Assembly (NCBI RefSeq): GCF_029714945.1 | Contig: NZ_CP121634.1 | Span: 7,213,001 to 7,277,000, forward strand | Direction: 5' to 3' | Length of the DNA stretch: 64,000 bases | Origin: Bradyrhizobium sp. CIAT3101 | GTDB lineage: Bacteria > Pseudomonadota > Alphaproteobacteria > Rhizobiales > Xanthobacteraceae | In this document: piece after piece, positions 55,574-64,000 of the stretch | Layout: the number at the start of each line of letters is the position of its first letter | Numbering within the stretch: position 1 is the first letter of the stretch | Notes under the pieces: model-generated | Told to the model about the DNA's origin: nothing | Seen by the model: the letters and a program-made list of their open reading frames with translations, nothing else | The model's database searches: none | Made by a program: the position numbers and the translations under genes

Positions 55574-57370
55574 TTAGCCGCCCTTGCCGTCGTCCTTCTT
55601 CTTGTCCGCCTGCGCGGCCGAAGAGTTCGAATTGTCTTCCGTCATGCCATTGGCGATCTTGGCCTCGATTTTCGGCAGATCGTCCGGCTCGGGCTTGAGA
55701 TCGCGGGCATGCGCCCACTGGAATTTTGCTTCCAGCGTGCGGCCGACGCGCCAATAGGCGTCGCCGAGATGGTCGTTGATGGTGGGATCCTCGGGCTTGA
55801 GGTCGATCGCGCGCTCGAGGTTCTTCACCGCCTCTTCGTAGTTGCCGATACGGTAATAGGCCCAGCCGAGGGAATCGACGATGTAGCCGTCGTCGGGACG
55901 CTGCTCGACGGCACGCTTGATCATCTTCATGCCTTCGTCGAGGTTCACGCCCTGGTCGATCCAGGAATAGCCGAGATAGTTGAGGACATGCGGCTGGTCG
56001 GGCTGCAGCTCGAGCGCCTTCTTCATGTCGGCTTCGGCCTTGCCCCACTCCTTGGTGCGCTCCTCGCAAATGCCGCGGTAGTAGTACCAGACGCTGTTGG
56101 CCTTGTCGTTGCCGGCCGGCAATACGTCGATGCCCCGCGAATAGGTCGCGCCGCAGTCGGCGAACTTCTTGCGGCCGCGCTCGAGATTGCCGAGCGCCAT
56201 GATGGCTTCGAGATCCTTGGAGTCCTCGGCGGTCACGCCCTTGAGGATCTTGATCGCCTCGTCGGTGCGGTCGGCGGAATCCAGATCGATGGCGAGCTGG
56301 ATCTGCGCATTGCGCTTCAGAGGCGAAGACGATGGCACGCGCTCATAGATCTTGATCGCCATCTGCGGCCGCTTCACGGATTCATAGAGGTCGGCGAGCG
56401 AGAGCAGGGCCAGCGGATGCGTGGGCTGCAGATAGAGCGCGAGCTGGAGATAGACCAGCGCCAGATCCTCGCCGCCGCGGCGGGTCAGCGTGGCGCCGAT
56501 GCCGTAGAGCGCCTCGGCAGCACCAGCCTGCGCGGAATCGACCAGCGACGGCAGCTTCTTGCCGGCCTTGGTCTCGCGGAGGCCCTCCACGATCAGCGGA
56601 TGACGGGCGAGCTTCTTGTCGAAGGCTTCATAAATCGCGGTCGCCGAAGCCGCGTCCTTGTTGCGCGACAGCCAGCGCGCATAGGCCTCGCTGACGCGCA
56701 GCATGGAATCGTCGAGCTTGTAGGCGCGCTCGAAACGGACGCCCGCGTCCTTCTCCTTGCCGGCGTTCTCGAGGATCATGCCGGCATGCAGGTCCTTGAA
56801 CAGCGGATACCATTCCGGGCCCGCCAGCTTGTCGATGGTCGCGACCGCGCCCTTGGCATCGCCCGCACCGTAGGCGGCCCAGCCGGACAGCAGCGTTGCG
56901 ACGAGATCGGTGATCGGCCCGCGAATCGACTGGTTGATGTTGCTTTGCGCGCTCGGATATTTCTTCAGCTTCAAATCATGCACGCCGACCACGAGGCGCG
57001 CGACGCGATTGGTCTTGTCGATGGTGAGGATGCGCTCGGCGAGCTTGACCGCTTCGTCGATGTCGCCGTCGCCGACCGAGGCGATGAAGGCGCGGTCGAG
57101 CAGCTCGTTGTTCTTGGGGTCGGTCCGCAGCGCGGAGCGGTAGAAGGCGGCGGCCGAGGTCGCGTCGCGCTCGACGCTGGCGTGACGGGCGGCGAGATAG
57201 CTGCCGGCGGTGGTGAGCGACTTCAGATCGTTTCGGGTCGGAAACTGCGCCGCCGTGTCGGCCGGATGATCCGGCGTCTGCGCCAGCACTCCGCCAGGGA
57301 CCGCCACGATCGCGGAGCCGGCAAGGGCGATGACAGCAGCAGTCCAGCGGTTGAAACGATTTGAAAACAT
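55574..57370 (-). CDS. Exported tetratricopeptide repeat protein
   Basis: A 598-residue periplasmic TPR protein. The signal peptide is 1-30 (ending GGVLAQ). From residue 40 on, helix-turn-helix units of about 34 residues recur, clearest near the end (VLNYLGYSWIDQGVNLDEGMKMIKRAVEQRPDDGYIVDSLGWAYYRIGNYEEAVKNLERAIDLKPEDPTINDHLGDAYWRVGRTLEAKFQWAHARDLKPEPDDL). The tail SSAAQADKKKDDGKGG is charged and disordered. It presumably scaffolds an envelope complex; the partner is unknown. Upstream lies a 315-base gap without a gene; ispE follows. Confidence 0.9.
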   Translation of the reverse strand: MFSNRFNRWTAAVIALAGSAIVAVPGGVLAQTPDHPADTAAQFPTRNDLKSLTTAGSYLAARHASVERDATSAAAFYRSALRTDPKNNELLDRAFIASVGDGDIDEAVKLAERILTIDKTNRVARLVVGVHDLKLKKYPSAQSNINQSIRGPITDLVATLLSGWAAYGAGDAKGAVATIDKLAGPEWYPLFKDLHAGMILENAGKEKDAGVRFERAYKLDDSMLRVSEAYARWLSRNKDAASATAIYEAFDKKLARHPLIVEGLRETKAGKKLPSLVDSAQAGAAEALYGIGATLTRRGGEDLALVYLQLALYLQPTHPLALLSLADLYESVKRPQMAIKIYERVPSSSPLKRNAQIQLAIDLDSADRTDEAIKILKGVTAEDSKDLEAIMALGNLERGRKKFADCGATYSRGIDVLPAGNDKANSVWYYYRGICEERTKEWGKAEADMKKALELQPDQPHVLNYLGYSWIDQGVNLDEGMKMIKRAVEQRPDDGYIVDSLGWAYYRIGNYEEAVKNLERAIDLKPEDPTINDHLGDAYWRVGRTLEAKFQWAHARDLKPEPDDLPKIEAKIANGMTEDNSNSSAAQADKKKDDGKGG

Positions 57371-57685
57371 CAGGGCTCGCCTTGAGTTGGTAGTGCCTGG
57401 GTTTGAAGCAAAAGGCCGTCTCGCACGCGAACGCGGCCGGCAACATGGGACCCGGAACCGTCGGGTCCGGACAATGCCGCTTTTGGCGCTTCACCGCAAG
57501 GATTCGGACCGGGCATCCCCTCCGCACGCCCCAAATCGGCCAAGTAACCGTTCGCGTGACGGTCAAGTGCCCCAAGACGCCGCTACTATGGCCTTATCGT
57601 GGCCGCGGCGGGTGGCCGCAGCCGGGTCCTCACGCGAACGTGCGCTACATCACCCTTCGGACCTATTTGGTCACCCGGCGCGCCC
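57371..57685. other. Intergenic gap without recognised gene
   Basis: No ribosome site or coding-like frame is convincing on either strand. A GGACCCG...CGGGTCC hairpin lies near 57449-57470. It should hold the promoter of the TPR gene; nothing else is seen. Confidence 0.5.
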
Positions 57686-59347
57686 TTACATCGCCTCGTA
57701 GTTCGGACCGCCGCCGCCCTCCGGAGGAACCCAGGTGATATTGCCGTTGGGGTCCTTCACGTCGCAGGTTTTGCAGTGGACGCAGTTCTGGGCGTTGATC
57801 TGGAAGCGCGGGCTCGCGCCTTCCTCGACCCACTCATAGACACCGGCCGGGCAATAGCGGTTCGACGGACCGGCGAAGACGTCATGCTCGGACATCTTCT
57901 GCAGGTTCATGTCCGCGACCCGGAGATGGATCGGCTGATCTTCCTCGTGATTGGTGTTGGACAGGAACACCGAGGACAGCTTGTCGAACGAGATCTTGCC
58001 GTCGGGCTTCGGATAGTTCCTGGGCGCGTGTTGCTTGGCTGGATCGAGCGTCGAGCGATCGGGCTTCGCATGCGACTGCGTGCCGAACAGCGAGGTACCG
58101 AACAGCGTGTTGAACCACATGTCGAAGCCGCCGAGCGCGACGCCGAGCACGGTGCCGAACTTCGACCACAGCGGCTTGACGTTGCGGACCAGGAACAGGT
58201 CCTTGCCGACCGGCGAGGATCGCCACGCATTCTCGTAGTCGACGATCTCGTCGTTGGCGCGATCGGCCGCGAGCGCGGCCGCGACATTCTCAGCCGCGAG
58301 CATGCCGGTGCCCATCGCGTTGTGCACGCCCTTGATGCGCGGCACGTTGACGAAGCCGGCCGCACAGCCGACCAGCGCGCCGCCGGGGAACGTCAGCTTC
58401 GGCACCGACTGATAGCCGCCTTCGGTGATGGCACGCGCGCCATAGGCAAGCCGCTTGGCCCCTTCGAAGGTGCCGCGGATCGAGGGATGGGTCTTGAAGC
58501 GCTGGAATTCGTCGAACGGTGACAGATACGGATCGTCGTAGTTCAAATGCACGACGAAGCCGACGGCGACCAGATTGTCGTCGTAATGGTAGAGGAACGA
58601 GCCACCTCCGGTCTTCAGGTCGAGCGGCCAGCCGAACGAATGCTGGATCAGGCCCTTCTGGTGCTTGGCGGGATCGATCTGCCAGACTTCCTTGAGGCCG
58701 ATGCCGAACTTCGCCGGTTCGCTCTTGGCATCGAGCGCGAACTTGGCGATCAGCTGCTTGGTCAGGCTGCCACGTGCGCCTTCGGCGAACAGCGTGTACT
58801 TGCCGAGCAGCTCCATGCCGCGGGTGAAGGAGTCCTTCGGCTTGCCGTCGCGGCCGATGCCCATGTCGCCGGTGGCGATGCCCTTCACGGCGCCCTTTTC
58901 GTCATAGAGCACTTCGGCGGCGGCAAAGCCCGGATAGATCTCGACGCCGAGCGCCTCGGCCTTGCGCGCCAGCCAGCGGCAGACATTGCCGAGCGAGCCG
59001 ATATAGCAGTGATGGTTGTCCATCAGCGGCGGCATGATGAAGTTCGGCAGCTTGATCGCGCCGCCCGCCGTCATCCAGTAGAAGCGGTCGTCCTTGACCT
59101 GCGTCTTCAGCGGGCAGTCGGAATCCTCGCGCCAGTCCGGGATCAGCTTGTCGAGCCCGGCCGGATCGATCACGGCGCCGGAGAGAATGTGCGCACCGAC
59201 CTCGGAGCCCTTCTCCACCACGACGACGTTGAGATCGGCATTGATCTGCTTCAGCCGGATCGCCGCGGCCAGGCCCGAGGGGCCGGCGCCGACGATGACG
59301 ACGTCGAATTCCATGGATTCGCGCGGGGGAAGTTCTTCGGTGCTCAT
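57686..59347 (-). CDS. Electron transfer flavoprotein-ubiquinone oxidoreductase
   Basis: ETF-QO passes electrons from ETF (fatty-acid and amino-acid oxidation) to ubiquinone at the membrane. The 553 residues begin with the FAD motif VVIVGAGPSGLAAAIRL, have the quinone/FAD core with GCAAGFVNVPRIKGVHNAMGTGMLAAENV, and end in the [4Fe-4S] ligand set CPAGVYEW and NCVHCKTCDVKDPNGNITW. A membrane-surface stretch lies at about 440-460. No etfAB gene is next to it. Start ATG 59347. The rest of the 59348-59483 spacer separates it from the divergent UDG gene. Confidence 0.96.
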   Translation of the reverse strand: MSTEELPPRESMEFDVVIVGAGPSGLAAAIRLKQINADLNVVVVEKGSEVGAHILSGAVIDPAGLDKLIPDWREDSDCPLKTQVKDDRFYWMTAGGAIKLPNFIMPPLMDNHHCYIGSLGNVCRWLARKAEALGVEIYPGFAAAEVLYDEKGAVKGIATGDMGIGRDGKPKDSFTRGMELLGKYTLFAEGARGSLTKQLIAKFALDAKSEPAKFGIGLKEVWQIDPAKHQKGLIQHSFGWPLDLKTGGGSFLYHYDDNLVAVGFVVHLNYDDPYLSPFDEFQRFKTHPSIRGTFEGAKRLAYGARAITEGGYQSVPKLTFPGGALVGCAAGFVNVPRIKGVHNAMGTGMLAAENVAAALAADRANDEIVDYENAWRSSPVGKDLFLVRNVKPLWSKFGTVLGVALGGFDMWFNTLFGTSLFGTQSHAKPDRSTLDPAKQHAPRNYPKPDGKISFDKLSSVFLSNTNHEEDQPIHLRVADMNLQKMSEHDVFAGPSNRYCPAGVYEWVEEGASPRFQINAQNCVHCKTCDVKDPNGNITWVPPEGGGGPNYEAM

Positions 59348-59483
59348 CTGATCTCAGCCCTTGAGACGGTTCCTTGTCATTTGCGCTCCCTTGTTTCCGA
59401 TTTTTCCGGGTAGGACAACCACGGAAATGCGTTCCGCTGGGATGCAAGGCGCCTTAAGATGAACTAATAGTCTGACTTTCCAA

Positions 59484-60287
59484 ATGATCCCCGAGCCCGC
59501 ACCCACCGTCCGAGAGCTTCTCGCCTTCTATCTGGAGGCCGGTGTCGACTGCGCGCTCGCCGAGGAACCGGTCGACCGCCTGGCGGAATTAGACGCTCCG
59601 CCGCCGGCCCCGCGCGCGGCGCCGGTCGAGACACCGCGGCCTGTCGCCGCGCCTGCGGTGATGCGTGGCGAGGCGGCACCGGCGCCCGACGTCGCCATTG
59701 CTTCGGCCCGCGAGGCCGCGCGCACCGCGCCGACGCTCGAGGCCTTGCGCGAGCTGATGCAGAACTTCGAGGGCTGCGCGCTCAAGCACACTGCGACCCG
59801 GCTGGTGTTCGCCGACGGCAATCCGCAGGCACGCATCATGTTCGTCGGCGAGGCACCGGGCCGTGACGAGGACATCGAGGGACTGCCGTTCGTGGGACGC
59901 AGCGGCAAGCTGCTCGATTTGATGATCGGCGCCATAGGCCTCAACCGCACCACGGCCTACATCACCAACGTCATTCCCTGGCGGCCGCCCGGCAACCGCA
60001 CGCCGACGCCGCAGGAGACGCAGATCTGCCTGCCCTTCATCCAGCGCCATATCGAGCTGGTGAATCCCGACCTGCTGGTGACGCTCGGCAATCCCTCGAC
60101 GCAGACGCTGCTCTCGACCCGCGAGGGCATCATGCGGACACGCGGACGCTGGTTCGACTACGACACGGGCCAACGCACCATCCGCGCGCTGCCGACCTTC
60201 CACCCGGCCTATCTGTTGCGCTCGCCGTCCTACAAGCGGCTCGCGTGGCAGGATCTGCGGGCGATCGCGAAGGTGCTGGCGGGATAG
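59484..60287 (+). CDS. Uracil-DNA glycosylase family protein lacking two Fe-S ligands
   Basis: A 267-residue glycosylase of the family 4-like fold. Active-site motifs are [20 protein letters not shown] (122-141) and HPAYLLRSP near 248; [17 protein letters not shown] follows the family 4 pattern. The first 90 residues are a Pro/Ala-rich leader. Of the four cysteines that hold the [4Fe-4S] cluster in family 4 enzymes, only Cys98 and Cys182 remain; the first is Phe95 and the third Trp166. A Bradyrhizobium diazoefficiens UDG of this kind (BdiUNG) is, as I recall, described as cluster-free. It is not UdgX: the KRRIH loop with the crosslinking His is absent. Confidence 0.9.
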   Translation: MIPEPAPTVRELLAFYLEAGVDCALAEEPVDRLAELDAPPPAPRAAPVETPRPVAAPAVMRGEAAPAPDVAIASAREAARTAPTLEALRELMQNFEGCALKHTATRLVFADGNPQARIMFVGEAPGRDEDIEGLPFVGRSGKLLDLMIGAIGLNRTTAYITNVIPWRPPGNRTPTPQETQICLPFIQRHIELVNPDLLVTLGNPSTQTLLSTREGIMRTRGRWFDYDTGQRTIRALPTFHPAYLLRSPSYKRLAWQDLRAIAKVLAG

Positions 60288-60291
60288 ATCT

Positions 60292-60389
60292 CGTAGGGTG
60301 GGCAAAGCGGAGCGTGCCCACCACCTCTATCGTTGCGACCGATAGGCTTGACGTGGGCACGGCGCTTTTGCGCCTTTGCCCACCCTACG
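60292..60389. repeat. Two-armed palindromic repeat, copy 5 (short arm left)
   Basis: Short arm GTGGGCAAAGCGGAGCGTGCCCAC-like first (split by its loop), long arm inverted second. The spacer holds its own palindrome CTATCG...CGATAG. Between the convergent UDG and GT39-like genes. Confidence 0.9.
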
Positions 60390-60405
60390 GTTTCAGCGTT
60401 TGTCG

Positions 60406-61914
60406 CTACGTCCCCTTCGGCCGGACGATGGCCCAGCCGACGCGCAACAATCCCTGACGGCCATTGACCAGCCATTCGAAGGCACGCGGCACTTCCGGCA
60501 CGATGCCGGGAAAGCGCGCGAGGATTTCGGGTGGCGGGGTGCCGGCGGTATCCGAGGCGCGCCAGACCACGACGCCGCCGCTCTCGCTGAATTTTGCCTG
60601 TGACATCCACGGCGTCCGCGCGGGCGCGGCATCGATGAACAGATGCGGCCGGCCGGAGTGCAGCGCGATCAGGCTCGCAAGCTCGGTTTCACCTGCGACC
60701 GCGCGCAGGCGATGGTTGGTGCGGCGGGCAAAGCTGTCATCGAAGAAGTCCGAGATCGCGCGCCCCGGCATCGAGGTCGCGATCTCGCCGGTGCCGCTCC
60801 AGGGCAGGAACAACACGGCCAGCACGACGCCGGCCGCCGGAGCCGCGATCGCCACCAGCCATACCGTGCGCAGCATCCGTGCGCGGCGCATCGCAATGAG
60901 ATCGCCGGCCACGACGACCATGGCGAGGCCCGACATGACCAGCACCACGCCGGCGCCGCCGACGACGGCCTCGAGCCCGAACAGGCCGGAGATCAGGACC
61001 GCACCGAGCGCCGGCGCGAGCGCAAAGAAATAGACGAAGTTGCGCGCGAGCGGCTCGACCGGCGGCCGGTAAATGATCGGCGCCTCTTCGCTCTTGCCGG
61101 CGAACAGGGACGTGTTGAGGAAGGTGAGCACCGGGACCGCGACTGCGCCGAGCACAAGACCCCCGAGCAGCCAGGCGGCGTGGAGCGCGCGGGCACTGAG
61201 GTCGGTCACGTGCGGCAGGGCCGGCAGCACAAGGGTCTCGGCCCGCATCAGCCAGACGGCATAGGGCAGCGCCAGCACGGCAACGACGACGAGAGCGAAC
61301 AGCGGATCGAGTGCGCGCAACGTCCGGCGGCCGCCGGCGGTCGCGAGCGCGAAGATGACGAGCAATGCGAGCAGGAAGATCGCGGCCGGTGTGGTCAGCA
61401 GCAACAGGCCCGCCTCGATCGACCAGGCGAACCAGGCATTGCCGCGGCGCTGACCGATGATCTGCCAGGAATGCAGCAGCAACAGCGTCCAGAGCGGACG
61501 CGCCAGCACAAGGGGGCCGAAGTCGAGCGCAGACGAGGAGAAAGCCAGCACCGTCATGGTCAGGAGCACGGCGAGCACCGCCTGCTGGGTGCCGACCACG
61601 GCGCGCGCCAGGTGATAGAGCGCAATGAAGGTCGCGATCTCGCAGAGCTCGGCGAGCACATAGACGCCGAACATGTGACCGCCGGCGGCACGATAGGCGA
61701 TATCGGCGAGCCAGACCGACAGCGGCGGACCGAGATCAGTGCCGACCTGGTACTCCCTGCCGAAGGCGAGCAGGGTCGCGAGGCTGCCGGGCGGGCTGCG
61801 GTAGAACAAAAGCGCCACCAGCAGCCACATCGCGGCCTGCGCGAGCACGGCAATCCAGACGATCAGCCGCGGCCGGGCGCGAATGAGCTCGATGACCAGG
61901 GAGGTAAACCGCAT
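60406..61914 (-). CDS. GT39/ArnT-like glycosyltransferase membrane protein
   Basis: A 502-residue protein with about 10-12 membrane segments, the first at about 12-35. The first outer loop with LLAFGREYQVGTDLGPPLSVWLADIAYRAAGGHMFGVYVLAELCEIATFIALYHLARAVVG is like the GT-C dolichol/polyprenyl-phosphate glycosyltransferases that use lipid-linked sugars on the periplasmic side. The C-terminal 120 residues are soluble. The acceptor (lipid A, capsule or protein) is unknown. Start ATG 61914. Family assignment is by general layout, so alternatives (other membrane glycosyltransferase) remain. Confidence 0.75.
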   Translation of the reverse strand: MRFTSLVIELIRARPRLIVWIAVLAQAAMWLLVALLFYRSPPGSLATLLAFGREYQVGTDLGPPLSVWLADIAYRAAGGHMFGVYVLAELCEIATFIALYHLARAVVGTQQAVLAVLLTMTVLAFSSSALDFGPLVLARPLWTLLLLHSWQIIGQRRGNAWFAWSIEAGLLLLTTPAAIFLLALLVIFALATAGGRRTLRALDPLFALVVVAVLALPYAVWLMRAETLVLPALPHVTDLSARALHAAWLLGGLVLGAVAVPVLTFLNTSLFAGKSEEAPIIYRPPVEPLARNFVYFFALAPALGAVLISGLFGLEAVVGGAGVVLVMSGLAMVVVAGDLIAMRRARMLRTVWLVAIAAPAAGVVLAVLFLPWSGTGEIATSMPGRAISDFFDDSFARRTNHRLRAVAGETELASLIALHSGRPHLFIDAAPARTPWMSQAKFSESGGVVVWRASDTAGTPPPEILARFPGIVPEVPRAFEWLVNGRQGLLRVGWAIVRPKGT

Positions 61915-62013
61915 GCAACGCCCGCAAGATGCAGCCAACCCGTCCAGCCGGCCCTATTCGCTCAGGTGTATTTTGATAATGGGCGCCGTGCGTCGTGGCA
62001 ACGACAGTCTAGC

Positions 62014-62769
62014 TTAAAGGCCTGCCGAAGCATCGATTTCAACTGCGGTCTCCACCTGCACCTCGACGTCGGCGACCTCGAACAGGTCCCGCACCGGTTC
62101 GACGGTCCAGGGCATGTGCTTGGCGCGGGCGGCCGCGACGGGAGCGAAGAAGCTGCGGTGGTGGATGGTGGGGCCGAGGCGATCGAGCGCGTCGAGATGC
62201 TCCGGCACGCCGTAGCCCTTGTGCTGCTCGAAACCGTAGCCCGGGCAGTCCTGCGCCAGCGCGCACATCAGCCGGTCGCGCGTCACCTTGGCGACGATGG
62301 AGGCGGCGGCAATCGACAGCACGATGCCGTCGCCGCCGATCACCGCCTCGCAGTCGCAAGGTGTGTCGAGCCGGTCGCGGCCGTCGACGAAGACATGCTT
62401 CGGCGCCTCGGGCAGCGCCACCACGGCGCGCTTCAGCGCCCAGAGCGAGGCGCGCAGGATGTTGTCGCGGTCGATCCGCGCGGGCGAGGCAACGGCGACC
62501 GAGACTTGTGCAGTCGCGCAGATCTTGGCGAAAAGCGTCTCCCGCTCCTCCGCCGTCAGCCGCTTGGAATCGTCGATGCCGCGCGGAATGCGGTCGGGAT
62601 CGAGAATCACCGCGGCCGCCACCACCGGACCGGCCAGCGGCCCGCGGCCGGCCTCGTCGCAGCCGGCGATCGGCCAGATGCCGCGCTTGATCAGCGCGCG
62701 CTCGCGGCGGAAGCTTGCCTTCGCTGGCTTGGCCTTGACTGGCTTTTTGGCGGACTTGTCCCGAATCAT
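62014..62769 (-). CDS. rnhB: Ribonuclease HII
   Basis: Removes RNA from RNA-DNA hybrids, including single ribonucleotides in DNA. The 251 residues hold the catalytic acidic set: Asp and Glu in [19 protein letters not shown], Asp in [12 protein letters not shown] and the last Asp with [16 protein letters not shown]. Before the domain there is a basic tail with [23 protein letters not shown], an extension over the E. coli enzyme, possibly helping nucleic-acid contact. ATG 62769 is used; longer frames to 62805 have no support. Confidence 0.95.
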   Translation of the reverse strand: MIRDKSAKKPVKAKPAKASFRRERALIKRGIWPIAGCDEAGRGPLAGPVVAAAVILDPDRIPRGIDDSKRLTAEERETLFAKICATAQVSVAVASPARIDRDNILRASLWALKRAVVALPEAPKHVFVDGRDRLDTPCDCEAVIGGDGIVLSIAAASIVAKVTRDRLMCALAQDCPGYGFEQHKGYGVPEHLDALDRLGPTIHHRSFFAPVAAARAKHMPWTVEPVRDLFEVADVEVQVETAVEIDASAGL

Positions 62770-62846
62770 GGTCGGGATCGTGCGCAAGCCGCCTCGCCCG
62801 CGCAACCGGGAACCCCAGACAATTCCCGTTATTCAGGCGGGTCGCC

Positions 62847-63302
62847 CTACTCGGCCAGATGCACCCGCCGGTCGTCGCCGACCTCGATGCCGGGGGCGAC
62901 GACGACCTCCCAGGGATGGCCGTCGGGATCGGCAAAATAGCCGGAATAGCCGCCGTAATCGGTCTCGTGCGCGGCCTTCAGCAGCGTCGCGCCCTTACGA
63001 AGCGCAAACGCCAGCACCGCATCGACCTCCTCGCGCGAAGCACAGTTCCAGGCCAGGGTCATGCCGCGGAAGGTCGTTGGCCTCGGATCGTCCGGCAATT
63101 TGGCGTCGGCGGCGAGCTGGTCCCAGGGAAACAGGCCGAGCACCGGACCACCGGTGTCGAAGAACGCAACGGCCTCGCCCGTCGCCTTCAGCCGGCGCGC
63201 AAACCCGAGCGCGTCATAGAAGGCGATGCTGGCGCGGATGTCGTTGACGCCAAGCGTGATCACCGTGAGCCGCGGTACCGGAGCCGGCAGTTCCTTGCTC
63301 AT
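62847..63302 (-). CDS. VOC family protein (glyoxalase/bleomycin resistance fold)
   Basis: A 151-residue protein with two beta-alpha-beta-beta-beta halves. It begins PRLTVITLGVNDIRASIAFYDALGFARRL, has a second half FRGMTLAWNCASREEVDAVLAFALRKGATLLKAAHETDYGGYSGYFADPDGHPWEVVVAPG. The FADPDGHPWEV segment with its His and Glu is the usual metal-ligand zone of the family. Function could be a glyoxalase, dioxygenase or drug-binding protein. ATG 63302. The radical SAM gene upstream is 24 bases away on the same strand. Confidence 0.88.
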   Translation of the reverse strand: MSKELPAPVPRLTVITLGVNDIRASIAFYDALGFARRLKATGEAVAFFDTGGPVLGLFPWDQLAADAKLPDDPRPTTFRGMTLAWNCASREEVDAVLAFALRKGATLLKAAHETDYGGYSGYFADPDGHPWEVVVAPGIEVGDDRRVHLAE

Positions 63303-63326
63303 CACACACCTCATACGCTCCGCGCC

Positions 63327-64000
63327 TCAGAACAGGCTGAGCTGCTCGCCGTTCTGCTTTGGCCGGGCAAAATGATCCGTGGTCAGCTTCGAGCGGCGCT
63401 TGTTGAGCCCGAGCCGGTCGCAGGCGATCTCGAAGCGGCGGCCGATGGTCCAGGCCATTGGCCCGGTGCCCTTCATCCGCTCGCCCCATTTGGCATCGTA
63501 GTCGCGGCCGCCGCGCATATCGCGGATCAGCGTGAAGACGTGGCGATAGCGGTCCGGATAGTTCGCCATCAGCCATTCGCGGAAGAGATCGCGCACCTCG
63601 AGCGGCAACCGCAGCAGCACGTAGGAGGCTTCCTTGACGCCGGCATGGGCGGCGGCATCGAGGATGCGCTCGATCTCGGAATCGTTCAGCGCGGGGATCA
63701 CCGGCGCCACCATCACGGTGGTGGGAATGCCGGCCTCCGAGAGCTGCTTCAGCGCCTCCAGCCGCTTCGGCGGCGTCGAGGCGCGCGGCTCCATGGTGCG
63801 CGCGAGCTTTGGGTCGAGCGAGGTCACCGAGATCGCGACCTTGGCGAGATTGCGCTTGGCCATCGCTGCGAGAATGTCGATGTCGCGCACGACCAGCGCG
63901 GACTTGGTGACGATGCCGACGGGATGGCCGGTGCGTTCCAGCACCTCCAGGATGCCGCGCATGATTTTGCGCTCGCGCTCGATCGGCTGATAGGGATCGG
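63327..64000 (-). CDS. Radical SAM protein (PA0069 family), truncated at window edge
   Basis: The 3' part of a gene whose start lies beyond 64000. The last 224 residues are present: the frame reads DPYQPIERERKIMRGILEVLERTGHPVGIVTKSALVVRDIDIL at the edge, then VAISVTSLDPKLARTMEPRASTPPKRLEALKQLSEAGIPTTVMVAPVIPALNDSEIERILDAAAHAGVKEASYVLLRLP. This is the pattern of PA0069-type radical SAM proteins; the CxxxCxxC cluster motif would lie before the visible part. Function unknown (annotated by resemblance to SplB/photolyase-like proteins). The gene is followed after 24 bases by the VOC gene. Confidence 0.85.
   Translation of the reverse strand, partial: DPYQPIERERKIMRGILEVLERTGHPVGIVTKSALVVRDIDILAAMAKRNLAKVAISVTSLDPKLARTMEPRASTPPKRLEALKQLSEAGIPTTVMVAPVIPALNDSEIERILDAAAHAGVKEASYVLLRLPLEVRDLFREWLMANYPDRYRHVFTLIRDMRGGRDYDAKWGERMKGTGPMAWTIGRRFEIACDRLGLNKRRSKLTTDHFARPKQNGEQLSLF

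Noticed and set aside
55511..57364. 617-residue plus-strand open frame
   Set aside because: Antisense to the TPR gene, which has a signal peptide and regular repeats.
59484..60287. UdgX-type crosslinking uracil-DNA glycosylase
   Set aside because: The characteristic KRRIH loop with the crosslinking histidine is not present.
60643..62940. 765-residue plus-strand open frame
   Set aside because: Antisense to the GT39-like and rnhB genes; high Arg, Gln and His content typical of reverse frames in high-GC DNA.

Overview
The window is a 64 kb piece of a high-GC alphaproteobacterial chromosome, most probably Bradyrhizobium or a close relative. The evidence is the codon use, the gene content (nadABC with a Nudix-plus-winged-helix regulator, DUF1236, DUF3096, TIGR02301 and SleB proteins, a Fe-S-poor uracil-DNA glycosylase, many chemoreceptors) and the short two-armed palindromic repeats between genes. 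No rRNA, CRISPR array, transposase or integrase was seen. Almost all of it looks like core chromosome.

Layout. 1-1500: a visibly AT-richer fragment with the 3' part of a HEPN-type gene and a convergent C5-cytosine methyltransferase, lying against the 3' end of tRNA-Pro(CGG); it looks like the edge of a defence island. 1.6-10.5 kb: tsaC/sua5, a D-2-hydroxyacid dehydrogenase coupled to a YpeA-type acetyltransferase, a NudK-like hydrolase, a GrdB-like protein with a class III CoA-transferase, an SRAP protein and small conserved proteins. 10.6-14.8 kb: a minus-strand set with a cupredoxin, a DUF4142 protein and an ECF sigma factor that share a promoter-like motif, then a sulfurtransferase and a dihydroorotase-like protein. 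14.9-21.5 kb: a translationally coupled ygfZ-tag-HD operon, a small phosphatase plus a NadQ/NrtR-like regulator, and a large DUF2339 membrane protein. 21.5-29.3 kb: four chemoreceptor genes in tandem. 29.4-38.4 kb: small exported or unknown proteins, acuI, an MFS transporter, nadABC with two palindromic operator candidates, and a SleB hydrolase. 38.9-50 kb: ppdK with a Lys/Ala-rich tail, glyQS, an S49 peptidase, a TrmN6-type methyltransferase and a polyprenyl diphosphate synthase. 50-54.6 kb: an HxlR regulator with a ketosynthase, LysE and RidA proteins, a His/Trp-rich exported protein and an alpha/beta hydrolase. 54.6-64 kb: ispE, a TPR lipoprotein-like protein, ETF-QO, uracil-DNA glycosylase, a GT39-like membrane protein, rnhB, a VOC protein and the 3' part of a radical SAM gene.

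Regulatory logic that can be read from the DNA: the ECF sigma gene and the DUF4142-cupredoxin pair each have the same GGGAAC-N16-CATCCAAT block upstream, which suggests an autoregulated stress module. The nadABC operon has two ACTCA-N3-TGAGT palindromes 73 bp apart, and a gene for the matching type of NAD regulator lies 15 kb away. The HxlR gene has a perfect CTTGCA-N3-TGCAAG palindrome just upstream.

The best candidates for something little described are the ECF-DUF4142-cupredoxin module, the overlapping HEPN/methyltransferase pair beside the tRNA, and a two-armed repeat family with five copies. Functions are assigned from recognised protein families and motifs only; no database search was possible.
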